DNA of 64,000 nucleotides from Pinus tabuliformis (Eukaryota > Streptophyta > Pinopsida > Pinales > Pinaceae): NCBI GenBank assembly GCA_031772625.1, contig CM062820.1:86224069-86288068 (forward strand), written 5' to 3'. This document shows, piece after piece, positions 26,369 to 39,254 of this stretch (its first letter is position 1; every line of letters begins with the position of its first letter). Position numbers and translations under genes: made by a program. The notes under the pieces were generated by a model. It ran no database searches, had not been told where the DNA came from, and saw only the letters and a list, made by a program, of their open reading frames with translations.

Positions 26369-27440
26369 TCAAATGCTCCTAAATTTTCTAGTTACTAAAT
26401 CTATTTATGGATTCAAAAACCTATTTTTAACAAAAAAAAAAAAGGTCACAATTTCACTTAAAATTGTATCTCTAAATTCCAGTGAAAAAAAGGTTTGGCC
26501 TAATAATGATATTGTATCTAAATAAATTAAATAAATAGTCAATCACAAAAATTAACTTCATAATAGCTTTATTTTTATTGCTATTAAAATGAGTTTATAT
26601 ATATATATATATATATAAAGAAACATGTATAAGAAACACGTAACAAGATTATTAATATTATTAGTTATGGAGATTTATGACCACTTTACAAATTTCAAAA
26701 AGAGCATAACTATCTTTGGGATAAATTTCAACCCTTTATCCTCAATATTAATAAAAATATTATGGGGATATTTGGTTGAGGTTAACTCCCCATCATCCAT
26801 CTATTAATGAATGATAATTAAATTAAAATTTTAATAGTCTTGCTCCAATATAGAGATACTTATTGCCCCGAAAGACATTCTCCAACCGAGTGTGGAAGAG
26901 TTGTGTTAATATTATGTTTATATAAACATTTTAGTGAATATGGTAAATATTTTTTGGAATTGTAAGTTCTCTCTTGGAGTTTGCATAATGTGAGTTCCCA
27001 AGGGGTTTTTAGGGTGCAAAATACATTTATGCACTCATAAATACATTTAAAATAATAAAAAATCATGATCTCGCCAAAAATTGTATAAGCCAATTCTAAT
27101 GAAAAAAAATAGAATAACTAGAATGCACCATATATTAATTACTTTATATTTATATTATATTAGTTAAACATGATTTTTATTTACAAGATCATATTGTTTT
27201 TCTTTCTTAAAGTTAAATAAGAACTCTATATTAAATTTGGTTAACTTCAAAATAACAATAACTATCATGTGACTGAAAAGACCAATGGCAAAAGAATAAT
27301 TATTTTGTTATGTATTTAGAAATAAAATATTAACCCAGGAAAAAATATCTTAGGATTGTTTACAAATTTTCTATAAATCCTAGGAATATGGTTATGTTAA
27401 AGACAAATTGAGATTCCCATAAACAAAGAAATAAAGTGTT
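26369..27440. other. AT-rich intergenic DNA
   Basis: Short frames (for example 26304-26525 and 26625-26807) have the Ile/Lys/Phe composition of AT-rich noncoding DNA. Nothing is supported. Confidence 0.4.
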
Positions 27441-27452
27441 AGGTTCTAGTTT

Positions 27453-27467
27453 GGGTGGGTGGGTGGG
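27453..27467 (+). repeat. Four-tract G-quadruplex candidate
   Basis: GGGTGGGTGGGTGGG, with single-base loops, lies directly beside the 35-bp minisatellite. Sequences of this form fold into very stable quadruplexes in vitro. Confidence 0.7.
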
Positions 27468-27474
27468 TAGTTTT

Positions 27475-27596
27475 TTCTCCCCTCCACTTGTGGTTGGGAG
27501 CATGGTTTATTCTCCCCTCCACTTGTGGTTGGGAGCATGGTTTATTCTCCCCTCCACTTGTGGTTGGGAGCATGGTTTATTCTCCCCTCCACTTGA
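27475..27596. repeat. 35-bp minisatellite, three full units and a partial
   Basis: The unit begins TTCTCCCCTCCACTTG and ends GGGAGCATGGTTTA. Copies start near 27475, 27510, 27545 and 27580 and are almost identical. The unit length is not a multiple of three, so the overlapping open frames here are artefacts of the repeat. Confidence 0.85.
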
Positions 27597-28086
27597 ATTG
27601 GATTCCAATAAAAGACATATTGGCTCAAAAAAAAGACATATTGGCCCATTGTAATAAGACTAGAAAGATAGACATAAAGAAAAGAGAGAAATAAACATAA
27701 ACGCGTAAACCTAGGCCTGGCCTAAATAAGTCCTCTAGATCTTAAAAAATAAAATAAAAAAAAGAAGAAAGAAGCGTAAATTAGTACCTGCTAAGCTTGA
27801 GGAAAGTAAATGAGAATGGCTTCACCACCATCCTCCTCCTTTGAAATTGAAATCTCCAAATTAATGATTTTCTTCGATAGTATGGTCAATTAATTGGAAC
27901 GACTTCACCAGTGCCATCATCCTCCTTTGAGACTGAAAACTACAAATTAACGATTTTATTTTATTCGTAGTAAGGTGACCATGTGGTCCAGTTTTTTTTT
28001 TACTTTCAATAAAAAGGCATTCAAAAATAAAAGAATTTCCAATTATGATTGATTCCTTTTAACCATCATGTTCCCCATGATTGTCT
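27597..28086. other. Intergenic DNA
   Basis: Contains a loose duplication (ATCCTCCTCCTTTGA-type phrases at 27831 and 27919). No gene is seen. Confidence 0.4.
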
Positions 28087-28443
28087 GGTCTCTATATGAA
28101 AATAAAGGTCGAGTGTTTGTAAATATTAGGTATTTCTACCAACGTGTTACATGTGTTTGGGTCCCAATTTCCATCTCTTTCTATATATATTCACTATAAA
28201 TGGTTGTATTGTCTTTATATGCAAATAAAGGTGTTTGTAAATATTTGGTATTTTTACCAAAATGTTACATGTGCTTGGGTTCCAATTTCCCATCTCTTTC
28301 TCTATATATTCATTATAAATGATGTTCTTGTCTTTATAAGCAAATAAATGTCCGATGTTGGTAAATATTTGGTATTTCTACCAAAGTGTAACATGCTCTT
28401 GGGTCCTAATTCCCCATCTCTTTCTCCATATCTATTCATTATA
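28087..28443. repeat. Tandem repeat, about 120 bp, three copies
   Basis: Each copy carries GTAAATATT(A/T)GGTATTT, CTACCAA, TGGGT(C/T)CCAATTTCC and CATCTCTTTCT, followed by a TATATTCA(C/T)TAT phrase. Copies start near 28110, 28228 and 28350 and have diverged moderately. Confidence 0.75.
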
Positions 28444-28570
28444 TGAAGCTCGTCTCTACACAAGCTTCAACCTCGACAACATTGATCTCGTCTCCGGCTT
28501 CTAGAGGGGTGAGCTCAGAGTATAGGGTAGCAGAGGCCTTTCCACCGTCATGGGCCCACAACCAGTATCA

Positions 28571-28820
28571 CACCACACCTTCGACATCCCTAACGATCAT
28601 AACCAGTATCAGTATGAGGCAAGTGACAAAGTGAGGTGAGCAGAATGAAACGAACCATAGAAAATAGGTGGGAGAAACTTTGTTAGGGAAGTTCCAGACC
28701 AACACCACACCTTCGACATCCCTAAAGATCACAACCAGTATTAGTATGAGGCATAGTGACAAAGTCAGGGGAGCAGAATGAAAGGAACCATAACTTTGTT
28801 AGGGAAGTTCCAGACCAAAA
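28571..28820. repeat. Tandem duplication of about 130 bp
   Basis: ACACCTTCGACATCCCTAA, then AACCAGTATCAGTATGAGGC and GAGCAGAATGAAA, occur in both halves. The joining phrase TTTGTTAGGGAAGTTCCAGACC occurs at both ends. Confidence 0.75.
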
Positions 28821-28949
28821 CCAAACTAAGGGAGGTCGCTGAAGGAGTAGATTGAGGAAAAGAAACTTGCTAGAGAAGGGAAATAGTGTAGCCTATGGTT
28901 GAGAAGGTCCAACTCCAGGTCCCCGAGAAAGCTCAGATTACAAGTACGT

Positions 28950-29680
28950 ACACTTATAGATAAACTGAAGATGAGTAGGAAAACCAACTTACATACAGGT
29001 GAGGCACTCCATCCACAATGTGAGAGACTGAAATTGTTATAGCTAAATTCTTCCTTTCATGGCCATAGCAGTAGTGGCTATGAGATTTCATGGCCATAAC
29101 AGCGGCGACTAGACGAGAAGGCCGCAAGGACAGTTTAAAATCGTGCTCCAAGGTGAATGGAAACAACACTTAAGTCCATAATGATTTGAGATTTCCCAGT
29201 TACGTACCAAATCCTCTCCATGCTACGGCGATACGCGGTTGCCACACCACCTGTTCAGGCATCTCGATGGTGGCATCGTGTGGGCATATCGTGCTAGATA
29301 ACAAATCGTAATGTTGTTATCACACGAGTTTCACCGAAATTTCTTTCCTCCGACTTTTTGTTTATTTAGAAATCGAATGAAGTCAACTAATGAGTTAAAC
29401 AACATCACAGAAACTGTCACGAAACCCGCTGGTGACTGATCGATGGCGGCATTGTGTGGGCAGATCGTGCAAGGTACCCTATTCGGGGGTAATGAATTGT
29501 AATGTTGTTATCAAAGGAATTTCACGGAAATTTCTTTCGTATGACTTTTTTGGGCGACTAGAAATCGAATGCACTAAACGAAATTGTCACGAAGGTGGTG
29601 AAAGGACTTTTAGGTGGTGGTCCGCAACAGCCCCACCACGTACACACGATTTCGAGAAATAGAACTAACTCAACGAAAGA
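28950..29680 (+). repeat. Dispersed repeat D, forward copy with internal duplication
   Basis: This block matches 58600-59245 on the other strand. Matching stretches include GGTGAGGCACT, TCAAGGT(C/G)(A/G)ATGGAA-type text, TTAAGTCCATAATGATTTGA, GGTGACTGAT(C/T)GATGG, ATTGTGTGGG, TAATGTTGTTATCACAC and TTTTAGGTGGTGGT. Within this copy the part from GATGG to AGAAATCGAATG is present twice (29257-29380 and 29440-29575). No coding capacity or terminal repeats were recognised. Confidence 0.75.
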
Positions 29681-29909
29681 TAAGGGGAATTGTTAAGTGG
29701 GTGAAAGGGAAATCTTAAAAACCCCGGAAAATCACACTAAAAAAACTCCAAAACAAATTTGGATACAGTAAAATAAACCAATAATTGATTTACTCTTTTT
29801 AACTTTTAGACCAATCGTTTGGATAAGTAAAGTAAACCAATAACTGGTTTACTCTTTTTAATTTTTAAACCGATAATAAGTTCATTGTCTTAATTTTTGT
29901 TTTAAATAG

Positions 29910-30310
29910 TTGAAAATGGGCGTGCTTATTCATCTGTTTTCCGAGATATATATGATATACATTGACTTTGATGATTATTATTTCTATGAATATCATTATT
30001 TCTATATCGACGAGTGGAAATGGGGATTGATTGATTGGATGATGGTATCGAATTTAATGATTTTCGCTTCGATTGTGCTGCTCGTCCTTTTTCTGGGCTG
30101 TGCGGCTTTAGCCGGCCAGAGTATTCAGGAGTTTGTGGCTCACAGAATTCGGTTGCTCCTATTCCGGACAGCATACCAAAGCCCCAAATTTGTGGTTCTG
30201 TGGGAAGCAGTCGAAGAGCACGCTCTGCGATCATGGATCACGGTACGGACGCACCAGCCCCATTACATCATCGCCCGATCAGTCCTGTCCTGAGCAGGCT
30301 TGGAATTTCA
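29910..30310 (+). other. Possible short open frame, GC-richer island
   Basis: The plus frame 29910-30293 encodes 127 residues with an acidic, Tyr-rich N-terminus, one hydrophobic segment (NLMIFASIVLLVLFLGCAAL) and an amphipathic tail. A second plus frame (30035-30331) and a minus frame (29926-30234) overlap it, and I cannot decide whether any is real. The segment 30050-30300 is clearly richer in GC than its flanks, which suggests former coding sequence. No family is recognised. Confidence 0.3.
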
Positions 30311-30424
30311 AATTCTTTGCTTGTCAAATAAAAATTTGATGACGTTATTTGATGACGTTTTTTTATTTTTCATGTCTTTCATTTTAATTTCTACATAAAT
30401 TTGGAAGCGTCAAACTCCCTTATT

Positions 30425-30870
30425 TGAAAATTATCTTTCAACTACTATAATATAAAGTATAAATATTGGGAAAAAAACTATTATCCTGAAATGATGGCCT
30501 TTGTCTTCTTTTAGAGATAGCCCAATGAGTAAGTTTTGACATATATATCGGATTCTTCATTGGTTATTCAATCTTCTCTTAGAGATAGTGGTGGGAAAAT
30601 GAGTGAGTTTCAGAGATATATAGGATTCTTCCTTGGTTATTATTTGAAAATTATCTTTCAACTACTATAATATAAAGTATAAATATTGGGAAAAGAACTG
30701 TTATACTGAAATGATGGCTTTTGTCTTTTTTAGAGATAGCCCTCGGAAAATGAGTGAGTTTTGACATATATATCGGATTCTTCATTGGTTATTCAATCTT
30801 CTTTTAGAGATAGTCGTGGGAAAATGAGTGAGTTTCAGACATATATAGGATTCTTCCTTGGTTATTCAAT
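30425..30870. repeat. Tandem duplication of about 220 bp with nested short repeats
   Basis: ATTTGAAAATTATCTTTCAA followed by CTACTATAATATAAAG occurs at about 30424 and 30641. Inside each unit the phrase TTTTAGAGATAG, with AATGAGT(G/A)AGTTT and ATATATCGGATTCTTC, recurs, so four related sub-units are visible. Confidence 0.8.
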
Positions 30871-30971
30871 CAAGGAAAGGGAAGATACAAATTCACTAGA
30901 TTCTGCTAGAAGATTTGGGAAATCAGTGAAAAGAGGCATCAGAGGTTTGAGACAGTATCATTTACTCATTT

Positions 30972-31490
30972 AATTGTGAAACAATATCTTGGTTCCGCTA
31001 GATGAACTATTTTAGAAGACTCTATATCTCGAACCTTGATTGTATTTTAGAAGACTCTATATCTTGAACCTTGATACAATCAAGGTATTCTATCTTTTGA
31101 TTTGATGTCTAGTTTTGATTAGTCATACTCACTAATTTTTTATTGTCTAATTATAATATATATTCCTTATAACTCAAAATTGCCATGAGATTTATATTAT
31201 GGGGACTTATTTTGGGAGGAAAGTTTCTAGAGTGGACTGTAGGGCTCATGTAATCATGAAACAATATCTTGGTTCTGCTCGATGAATTATTTTGGAAGAC
31301 TCTATATCTGGAACTTTGATACAATCAAGATATTTTATCTTTTGATTTGATGTCTAGTTCTGATGAGTCATTTTCACTAATTTTTTATTTTCTAATTATA
31401 ATATATATTCCTTATAACTCAAAACTGCCATGAGATTTATATTATGGGGGCTTATTTAGGGAGGAAAGCTTCTAGAGGGGACTCTAGGGC
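30972..31490. repeat. Tandem duplication of about 275 bp
   Basis: GTGAAACAATATCTTGGTTC through TTTATATTATGGGG(A/G)CTTATTT at 30975-31215 recurs at 31256-31455. The first copy also has a short internal duplication of TTTTAGAAGACTCTATATCT. Confidence 0.8.
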
Positions 31491-32852
31491 GGGATATTTC
31501 ATTTTTGTGATCCACATGTATTTAGGGCAAAATATTAGTCTTTTTACTTTCAACTACCTTTGTACTCGTGCTTAAAGCACATTAGGCATGTGATTTCCAG
31601 ATGTGATTTCTATTCTTTTTTTTAATAGAAATTGCAATTTTTTCCACAAGGAGATTTAAAAAAAAAACTATATAGAACTTTAGCATATAGCTTCCACTTG
31701 ATACGAGAAAATATGTCACTATCACCATGCCCTCTTTATATTCATTAGGATATGTTAGGATATGTAGTAGCATTCGATATGCATCCCTGTATTATCTGTA
31801 AATATATCATAACATTTAAAATTCCTCATTGTATTATTTGGAAAACATGTTGTTTATTATGAACAGTGGAAGCAGAAAGAAGAACAAAGACTATGTAGAG
31901 AATCTTCAATATATATGCAAACCTAACTAAAATGAGTTCCCATGGGCCATTAAAAAATAAATTTCTATAATAACAAATCAAGTGAATCAATAGAAATTGT
32001 GTTGAGAGACCATTGACATTCTTGACAATTACTACAAACTAATTCCAATGTGTTTTCCTCAAACATAAGTTGCAAAATAGAATACTAACGCTTAATACAA
32101 CATGACAATCCATAACTTGAATACCTGAAAAGGTGCTAAAAAACGAATTATACCTCAACATACAACATAATGAGTGATTTATGCAATGATTCGACACTCG
32201 GGATCTAACAAGGCCAACCAAATGAAAGAGATTGGTGAAGTAGGGCTATAAAGGCCTAACACGTTCAAGCGACTACTTTATATGGAAAAGGAAATGTCAA
32301 ATCCTTGGGCAGTTATCACCTAGGCTTCTATACATCAATCAATTTAATTCAATGTAGTTATATCTTAAAAGATTGTAGGTTCTGTTGTGGTTCAACAAGA
32401 AGTTGGGGCACTTGCAGTGAATGTGCTAATGGACGAGGACATGAGATCAATTTTTTATGATTTTGATGGGATGAATACCCCTTAATTGTCATAGCTTTGA
32501 ACAAGACATTGTGTTTCCCGGGATAAAGAATAATTTAACTTGAAAAAAATACTAAATAAAATTAAATAATTGAAAATAAAAACTAATTTCACAAATAAAA
32601 CTAAAACCATTTCTTAAAAATAACTGAGTAATTAGAAACTGTTACATTTTACTATCTCTCCAATTTCATTTAAACAAAATCTGCATGTTCATAACTTTAA
32701 CATAGATCGAAAAACCAGGCAATAGGTAATGAAAGCGAAATTTCAAATTCTGAGAGACAAACCAAAAGACCATGGAACAACAATTCAAATTATGATGGGT
32801 AGTGGTCAAATTTAATACTTCACTAGGTTGTCGACGGTTCAAATCTTATTAG
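31491..32852. other. Intergenic DNA left of the Copia element
   Basis: AT-rich; no coding frame or repeat pair is supported. It supplies the left flank GAATA of the Copia target duplication. Confidence 0.4.
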
Positions 32853-32857
32853 GAATA

Positions 32858-33870
32858 TGTTGGGAATTTTCTGTTTAATTCCAAAACAAAATAACTTGAA
32901 CAGAACAGAGAAAATGCTCTGTTTTAACCACAGGATCAAAAATTTGTTTGTTGAAGAAGAACAGAGTTTTTCACACACATAAAAAGATTTCTATTCATTA
33001 ATAAATATTGCCTGTTACAAAATTCTTCCTCTTCCTGAGGGATTACACCAGGAACACTTCAGTTCCACAAAAAAAAGGATTTACTCTATCCCTTCTGAAA
33101 ATTTTACACTACTGTGTGTAAAAAATTTCTTACATTTACTGTTGTAAAAAAAACTTTCGTTTCATTCACGCTGCTGCAAATTTCATTTCAATGTTTTACA
33201 AAAACAAAACCATTACACTTGCTTCACACTGCCGTGTGTATTACATTCAACCTGTTGTAAAAATTCTTCGTACATTCGCTCTGCTATGAGTTCCCTTTTG
33301 TTCTTTCAACAAACAGCTACAAAAAAAAACTTCACGCTACTGCGTGCTTTCCTTTCATATGCAATGAACAACAACAACTTTTCTTTCGTGCTGCTACAAG
33401 CTTCACATTGCAAGTTCATTGCATATACAATAATACAACAAAAAATAAACATAACAATACTATTACCTATTGCCATACTCCCGACAATAATAAAAAAACA
33501 TTAAAATTAAAACTTCTACCTACATTTACGACAACAATAAATTTTATTAAATGCTTTACTGATACAAACGACGGTCAAAATGAGACTTCTACTTCACGTT
33601 AGCTCCATGTGCAGGCCTGTATGTAGCTTTGGTTTCAATCGACGGTGGACAACCTTGATTTCAATCGAACGGCTATCGCTTGCTCAATCCACACGAACTT
33701 TATGCTCCGATGAAAACCGCTTTGGTAAAACTACTGTGCACGTGTGAGCTGGTGTACATTATCGCTGCCCTTCGGAGGAAAACCACCACTCGGTGAAAAG
33801 CGGTGCGATGGGAGTGCTGGCGGTTTTGCAAAAACAGCGCTGCACTGCAGTTGGAATTAATATTTCAACA
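32858..33870 (-). repeat. 3' LTR of the Copia element
   Basis: Near-identical to the other LTR apart from scattered substitutions and a few short indels (for example ACTACTGTGTGTAAAAAA here, ACTACTGTGTAAAAAA there). LTR identity is high, but I did not count it. Confidence 0.95.
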
Positions 33871-36800
33871 CTCCCCTTTAATTTCAACTGTTGGGTTATC
33901 AGTCATACCCAAACACTTCCTCAAAAATTCAAAACTTTTCTGCCCCAAAGGCTTGGTCAGAATGTCAGCAACCTGCTCCTGAGTTCTGCAATGTTCTAAG
34001 ACAATTTCTCCACTGTTTACCAATTCCTTGATGTAATGAAACTTTGTGTCAATGTGTTTCGTTCTCTTATGAAACACCGAATTCTTGGATAATGCAATAG
34101 CTGAGCTATTGTCACAAAAAATCACAGTTCCTTTTGCTTGTTCTTGGCCTAAGCTCCTTAACATCCTTCTCATCCAAACTACTTGACATGCTGCTGCTGT
34201 AGCTGCCACATATTCTGCCTCTACTGTAGACAATGCTACAATAGGCTATTTTTTAGAAGCCCATGAAATAGCTCCTGAACCCATGTGAAAAACATAACCG
34301 GATGTGCTTTTCTGATCATCTACACTTCCAACCCAATCACTATCAATGTATCCATTTAAATCTAAACATTCTGAAGTAGTATATATAATGTCAAACCTTT
34401 TAGTACCTTTAACATACCTCAGAATCCTTTTTGCTGCCTGCCAATGTGCTTCTTTTGGTCTCTCCATGAATCTGGAAATTAAACTAACAGTAAACATTAT
34501 ATCTGGCCTAGTTGCAGTCAAATACATGAGGCTGCCAACTATGCTCTTGTACAAACTAGGATCAAAATCCTTGCTGCTGTCCTCTTTGCTGAGTTTTAAT
34601 CCCATCACTGTGGGAGTGATTGCTACCTTGCTCTCCTGCATATTAAATCTTTCCAACACTTCATTAACATATTTTGCTTGTGAGATAAAAATCCCATTTC
34701 CACTTTGTTCTACTTCTATTCCTAAGAAGTATCTTAGCAAACCCATGTCAGTCATTTCAAATTCTTCTTTCATGACTGTTTTGAAATTTTCAATAAGATA
34801 ATCATCATTACCTGTGAAAATAACATCATCAACATATAACACAACAATTAGTATTTTACCATCCTTTTCTTTGATGTAGAGGGTGGGTTCTCCCTCACAC
34901 TTTTCAAATCCATTTTCTAGTAGATATGAATCTATCCTACTGTACCATGCTCTTGGTGCTTTCTTCAGCCCATAAAGCGCTTTCTTCAATCTGCACACTT
35001 TGTGTTCTTGGCCTTTATTTTCATAGCCTAGAGGTTTCTCAATGTAAACCTCTTCCATTAACACTCCATTTAGGGATGCTGACTTCACGTCCATTTGGTA
35101 AGCTTTCCACTTGTTTTGTGCTGCTATGGACAACATTTCTCTCACGGTTTCCATTCTAGCAACCAGTGCAAAAGTTTCCTCATAGTCTCTCCCATACTGC
35201 TGCTTGTATCCTTTGACAGCCAGTCTTGCCTTGTGTCTTTCTATTTTTCCTTCAGCATTACTCTTGGTCTTGTAGACCCATTTAACTCCAATGACTTCCT
35301 TTCCTTTTGGTAGTTCAACTAAATCTCATGTCTTGTTTCTTTCTATGGAATTGATCTCCTCATCCATAGCTTCTATCCATTTCTTATCCTTAATTGCTTC
35401 TTCGAAATGAACAAGGTCATCAACATGAAAATATAATGCAAACAAAGAATTCACACCTTCATTTGCTGCCTCTTGCTCATAAATATCACTTAAATTTCTG
35501 AACTTCTTACCTCTTTCATTTGGTGTGCAAGTGCTTGAAGAAGCACTTGAATTTCCTCCTTGTGGTGTGTTTGAAGAAGCACTTTCATTTCTCTTCAAGG
35601 GTGTCCCTTGCTGCCCTTGTGTTGGTGCTGCTGTTTGGGGATGTATTTCAGCCATCTCTTCATCATTTTCATCACGTGACAAAGAGTTTTTAACATTCAC
35701 TGTTTTCTTTATGCTTCCATCCCAAGCTTCCTCCTCAATGAACTGAACATCTCTACTCACTATAAGCTTCTTGGTGGATGGGTTATACAACCCGTAAGCT
35801 TTGGATTCTTCACTGTATCCAATGAAAATACATTTCTCCCCTTTGCTATCCAACTTCTTCTTTAGCTGATCTGGAATGTGTGCATAAGCCACACATCCAA
35901 AAACTTTCATGTGGGTGACTCCTTGCTTTCTCCCACTCCATGTTTCTTCTGGCACTCTGTTCACAACTGCTTTTGTAGGGCATCTATTCAAAATGTACGC
36001 TGCACAGTGTATAGCTTCAGCCCAATAATCATTTGGCAAATGTTTTCCCTTTAACATGCTCCTCGCCATATCCATGATTGTCCTATTCTTCCTTTCAGCA
36101 ACTCCATTTTGTTGCGGAGTGTACCTAGTGGTAAACTGCTTATGAATTCCATTTACAAAAACGTAGAAAATCTTTGGAGATATACTCACCTCCTCTATCA
36201 GTTCTCAGAACTTTGATATGCAGCCCACTTTGGTTTTCTACAAGTGATTTGAAATTGCAAAATATTTCAAACACTTCCTTTTGTTCTTAAGGAAATAAAC
36301 CCAAGTTTTTCTAGTGAAATCATCAATGAATGTTATTATATAGTGGCTGCCTACAAGTGATGGAGTTTGCATCGGTCCACATAAATCTGAGTGGACAATC
36401 TCTAAGGGTACTTTTGCCCTTATGCTTTTCCCGGATGGAAAACTTTCTCTGTGTTGTTTCCCCAAGATGCAACCTTCACAAAGGATGTCTCGTTTCTCTA
36501 TCAATTGTAATCCTCTTACCATTCCTTTTCTATTCAACAAATTAAGACCTCCAAAATTGAGTTGTCCAAACCTCAAGTGCCACAACCAATTTTCATCATT
36601 TGGTTCGCTTTGGAAAGCCTCTTTAGTCACTGCTGCTATTACTTCTTTATTTTTCAAATTTTCTTTCATCCTGAGATGGAACATCCTGTTCCTTGTCATC
36701 TTCACTTTAGCAATACATTGCTTGCTGGGTGCTCTATCCATGATGGTGCATACATCATCCACAAAGAAAACATTGTAACCCTTTTGAACAAGCTGTTCGA

Positions 36801-38049
36801 TACTTAAGAGGTTACATTTCATTCCAGGAACATAATAAACATCTGCTATGGTTTTATTTTCTCCTTTCTTTGCTAATACTTTTACTTCTCCTTTTCCCAT
36901 AACAGAAACTTTATTATTAGTCCCTAGTGTGACTTGTGACTTCACATTCTGATCTAACATAGAAAACAGAGCTATGTTTCCTGTCATATTGTTGCTGCAA
37001 CCGGAGTCTAGAAACCATACATCTTCACTCTTTTCTTTAGCCATATTACAAGCTAAAAACAAATTATTTTGGCTGATATTTTCTCTAGTGAAATTTTCAC
37101 TAGTTCTATTACTCATATCATGCTGCTTCTTCCTACATTCATTTGCATAATGCCCATATTTTTTACAGTAGTAACATTGGACATTGGATTTTTCATACCT
37201 TGGTCCTTGAGCATGATGTTGTCCACTTTGTTGGCTGCTGCCTTGGCCTTGGTTCTGATTTGGATTGTTGCCTCTTCCTTGAGCATTTGTTGGACTGTTT
37301 CTTCCACCTCTGTTTTGGCTTCTGCCTCTTCCTCTCTTGTTTCCTCTGCCTTGACCTTTTCCTCTTCCAAAGAACATCTGGGTCTTAAAGGCATGTTCTA
37401 GAGATGAGTTTTCATTTCTACTCAATATCTGCTCATGTGTTATCAGTGATGCATGTAGTTCATCAACTATGAAGTTTGTGAGATCCTTTGTCTCTTCTAT
37501 GGTAGTGATAATCACATCGAACCTTGAGGGTAGGATCCTCAATAGTTTCTCCACAATCCTCCTTTCTTCAAGAATTTCTCCATTAGACCTTATCTGTGTG
37601 ACCAGACCAATCACATGTGTGAAGAATCAGTCAATATTATCTGACTCCTTCATGCAAAGATTCTCAAAATCTCTCCTCAACAACTGTAGTTCTATTGTCT
37701 TCACTTTCTTCATGCCCTGATAGGCTATCTTAAGAGTTTGCCATGCTTCTTTGAATGTCTTGGCTACTGCTGGCCTTGGAAACACACTCTCATGCACTAC
37801 TTGATACAAAAATAAGAGGGCCTTAGAATCCTTCTTCTTATTGCTCTTCAATAGATCTTTCTTTTCCTGTGTCAAGTTATTAAACTCATCTTCATCTGCT
37901 GGCTCTTCAAAACCATCTTCAACAAATTCCTATAAGTCTTGTGAGGCAAGTAAAGCTTCCATGGTTATTGCCCAATAGTCATAGTTTTTTCCATTAAACT
38001 GTGGGAGCTGAGTATTAAAGATACCCATGCTAGTGCTGGCTCCAGCCAT
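33865..38049 (-). pseudogene. Copia gag-pol polyprotein, interrupted
   Basis: The frame starts at the Met of MAGASTSMGIFN (38049). Gag is followed by the knuckle CYYCKKYGHYANEC and the protease motif WFLDSGCSNNMTG. Then come the GAG-pre-integrase (LWHLRFGQLN), the integrase core with TPQQNGVAERKNRT, reverse transcriptase with YVDDVIFTGND, and RNase H with TVEAEYVAATAA and KHIDTKFHYIKE. Most of the polyprotein stays in one frame from 38049 to 33865. Breaks are in-frame stops at 37930, 37627, 35326 and 34246, plus a short out-of-frame stretch between about 36270 and 36175 flanked by two compensating indels. The stops look like transitions (from Trp, Arg or Gln codons). The 5' part of the frame overlaps the PPT and LTR edge at its end, as is usual. 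It cannot move itself as it stands. Confidence 0.9.
33871..33880 (-). other. Polypurine tract of the Copia element
   Basis: The minus strand reads TAAAGGGGAG directly before the 3' LTR. Confidence 0.8.
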
Positions 38050-38234
38050 TCTTCCACTCTTTAAAATACTTGACTGTGTATTAAAATAACCGTCTGTTTT
38101 CAACAGCAACACAGAAAACTAGCTTGAGAAATACCTTGGATTTTTCTTGACTAAGTCTTCACTCTGCTGGAGAAGCTGCTGCAGCAAAAAATCCTTCCTT
38201 CAGCTTCTTTGATAGCTTCAAAGAGCCTGGACAA

Positions 38235-38246
38235 GCTTTGATACCA
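38235..38246 (-). other. Primer-binding site of the Copia element
   Basis: The minus strand reads TGGTATCAAAGC one base after the 5' LTR, complementary to the 3' end of initiator methionine tRNA. Confidence 0.85.
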
Positions 38247-38247
38247 C

Positions 38248-39254
38248 TGTTGGGAATTTTCTGTTTAATTCCAAAACAAAATAACTTGAACAGAACAGAG
38301 AAAATGCTCTGTTTTAACCACAGGATCAAAAATTTGTTTGCTGAAGAAGAACAAAGTTTTTCACACACATAAAAAGATTTCTATTCATTAATAAATACTG
38401 CCTGTTACAAACTTCTTCCTCTTCCTGAGGGATTACACCAGGAACACTTTAGTTCCACAAAAAAAAGGATTTACTCTGTCCCTTCTGAAAATTTTACACT
38501 ACTGTGTAAAAAATTTCTTACATTTACTGCTGTAAAAAAACTTTCGTTTCATTCACGCTGCTGCAAATTTCATTTCAATGTTTTACAAAAACAAAACCAT
38601 TACACTTGCTTTACACTACTGTGTGTATTACATTCAACCTGCAGTAAAAATTCTTCTTACATTCGCTCTGCTTCGAGTTCGCTTTTGTTCTTTCAACAAA
38701 CAGCTACAAAAAAAAACTTCACGTTGTTGCGTGCTTCTCTTTCATATGCAATGAACAACAACAACTTTTCTTTCGCGCTGCTGCAAGCTTCACATTGCAA
38801 GTTCATTGCATATACAATAATAGAACAAAAAAAACATAACAATACTATTACCTATTGCCATACTCCCGACAATAATAAAAAAAGCATTAAAATTAAAACT
38901 TCTACCTACATTTACGACCATAGTAAATTTTATTAAATGCTTTACTGAACAAATGGTGGTCAAAACGAAACTTCTACTTCACGTCAGCTCCATGTGTAGG
39001 CCTATATGCAGCTTTGGTTTCAATCGACGGTGGACAGCCTTGATTTCAATCGAATAGCTATCGCTTGCTCAATCCACATGAACTTTATGCTCCGATGAAA
39101 ACCGCTTTGGTAAAACTACTGCGCACGTGTCAGCTGGTGTACATTATCGCTGCTCTCCGGAGAAAACCATCGCTCGGTGAAAAGCGGTGCGATGAGAGTA
39201 CTGGCGGTTTTGCAAAAACAGCACTGCATGACAGGTGGAATTAATATTTCAACA
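38248..39254 (-). repeat. 5' LTR of the Copia element
   Basis: Partner of 32858-33870; same termini TGTTGGG and TTCAACA. Confidence 0.95.

Noticed and set aside
27475-27596. Regular 35-bp repeats considered as a CRISPR array
   Set aside because: Units are contiguous with no spacers, and the context is a plant nuclear genome.
27436-27694. Two overlapping frames with repeated SPPLVVGSMVYS-like text
   Set aside because: Product of a 35-bp minisatellite read in changing frames.
34346-37401. Many plus-strand frames of 70-150 codons within the Copia element
   Set aside because: Antisense shadows of gag-pol.
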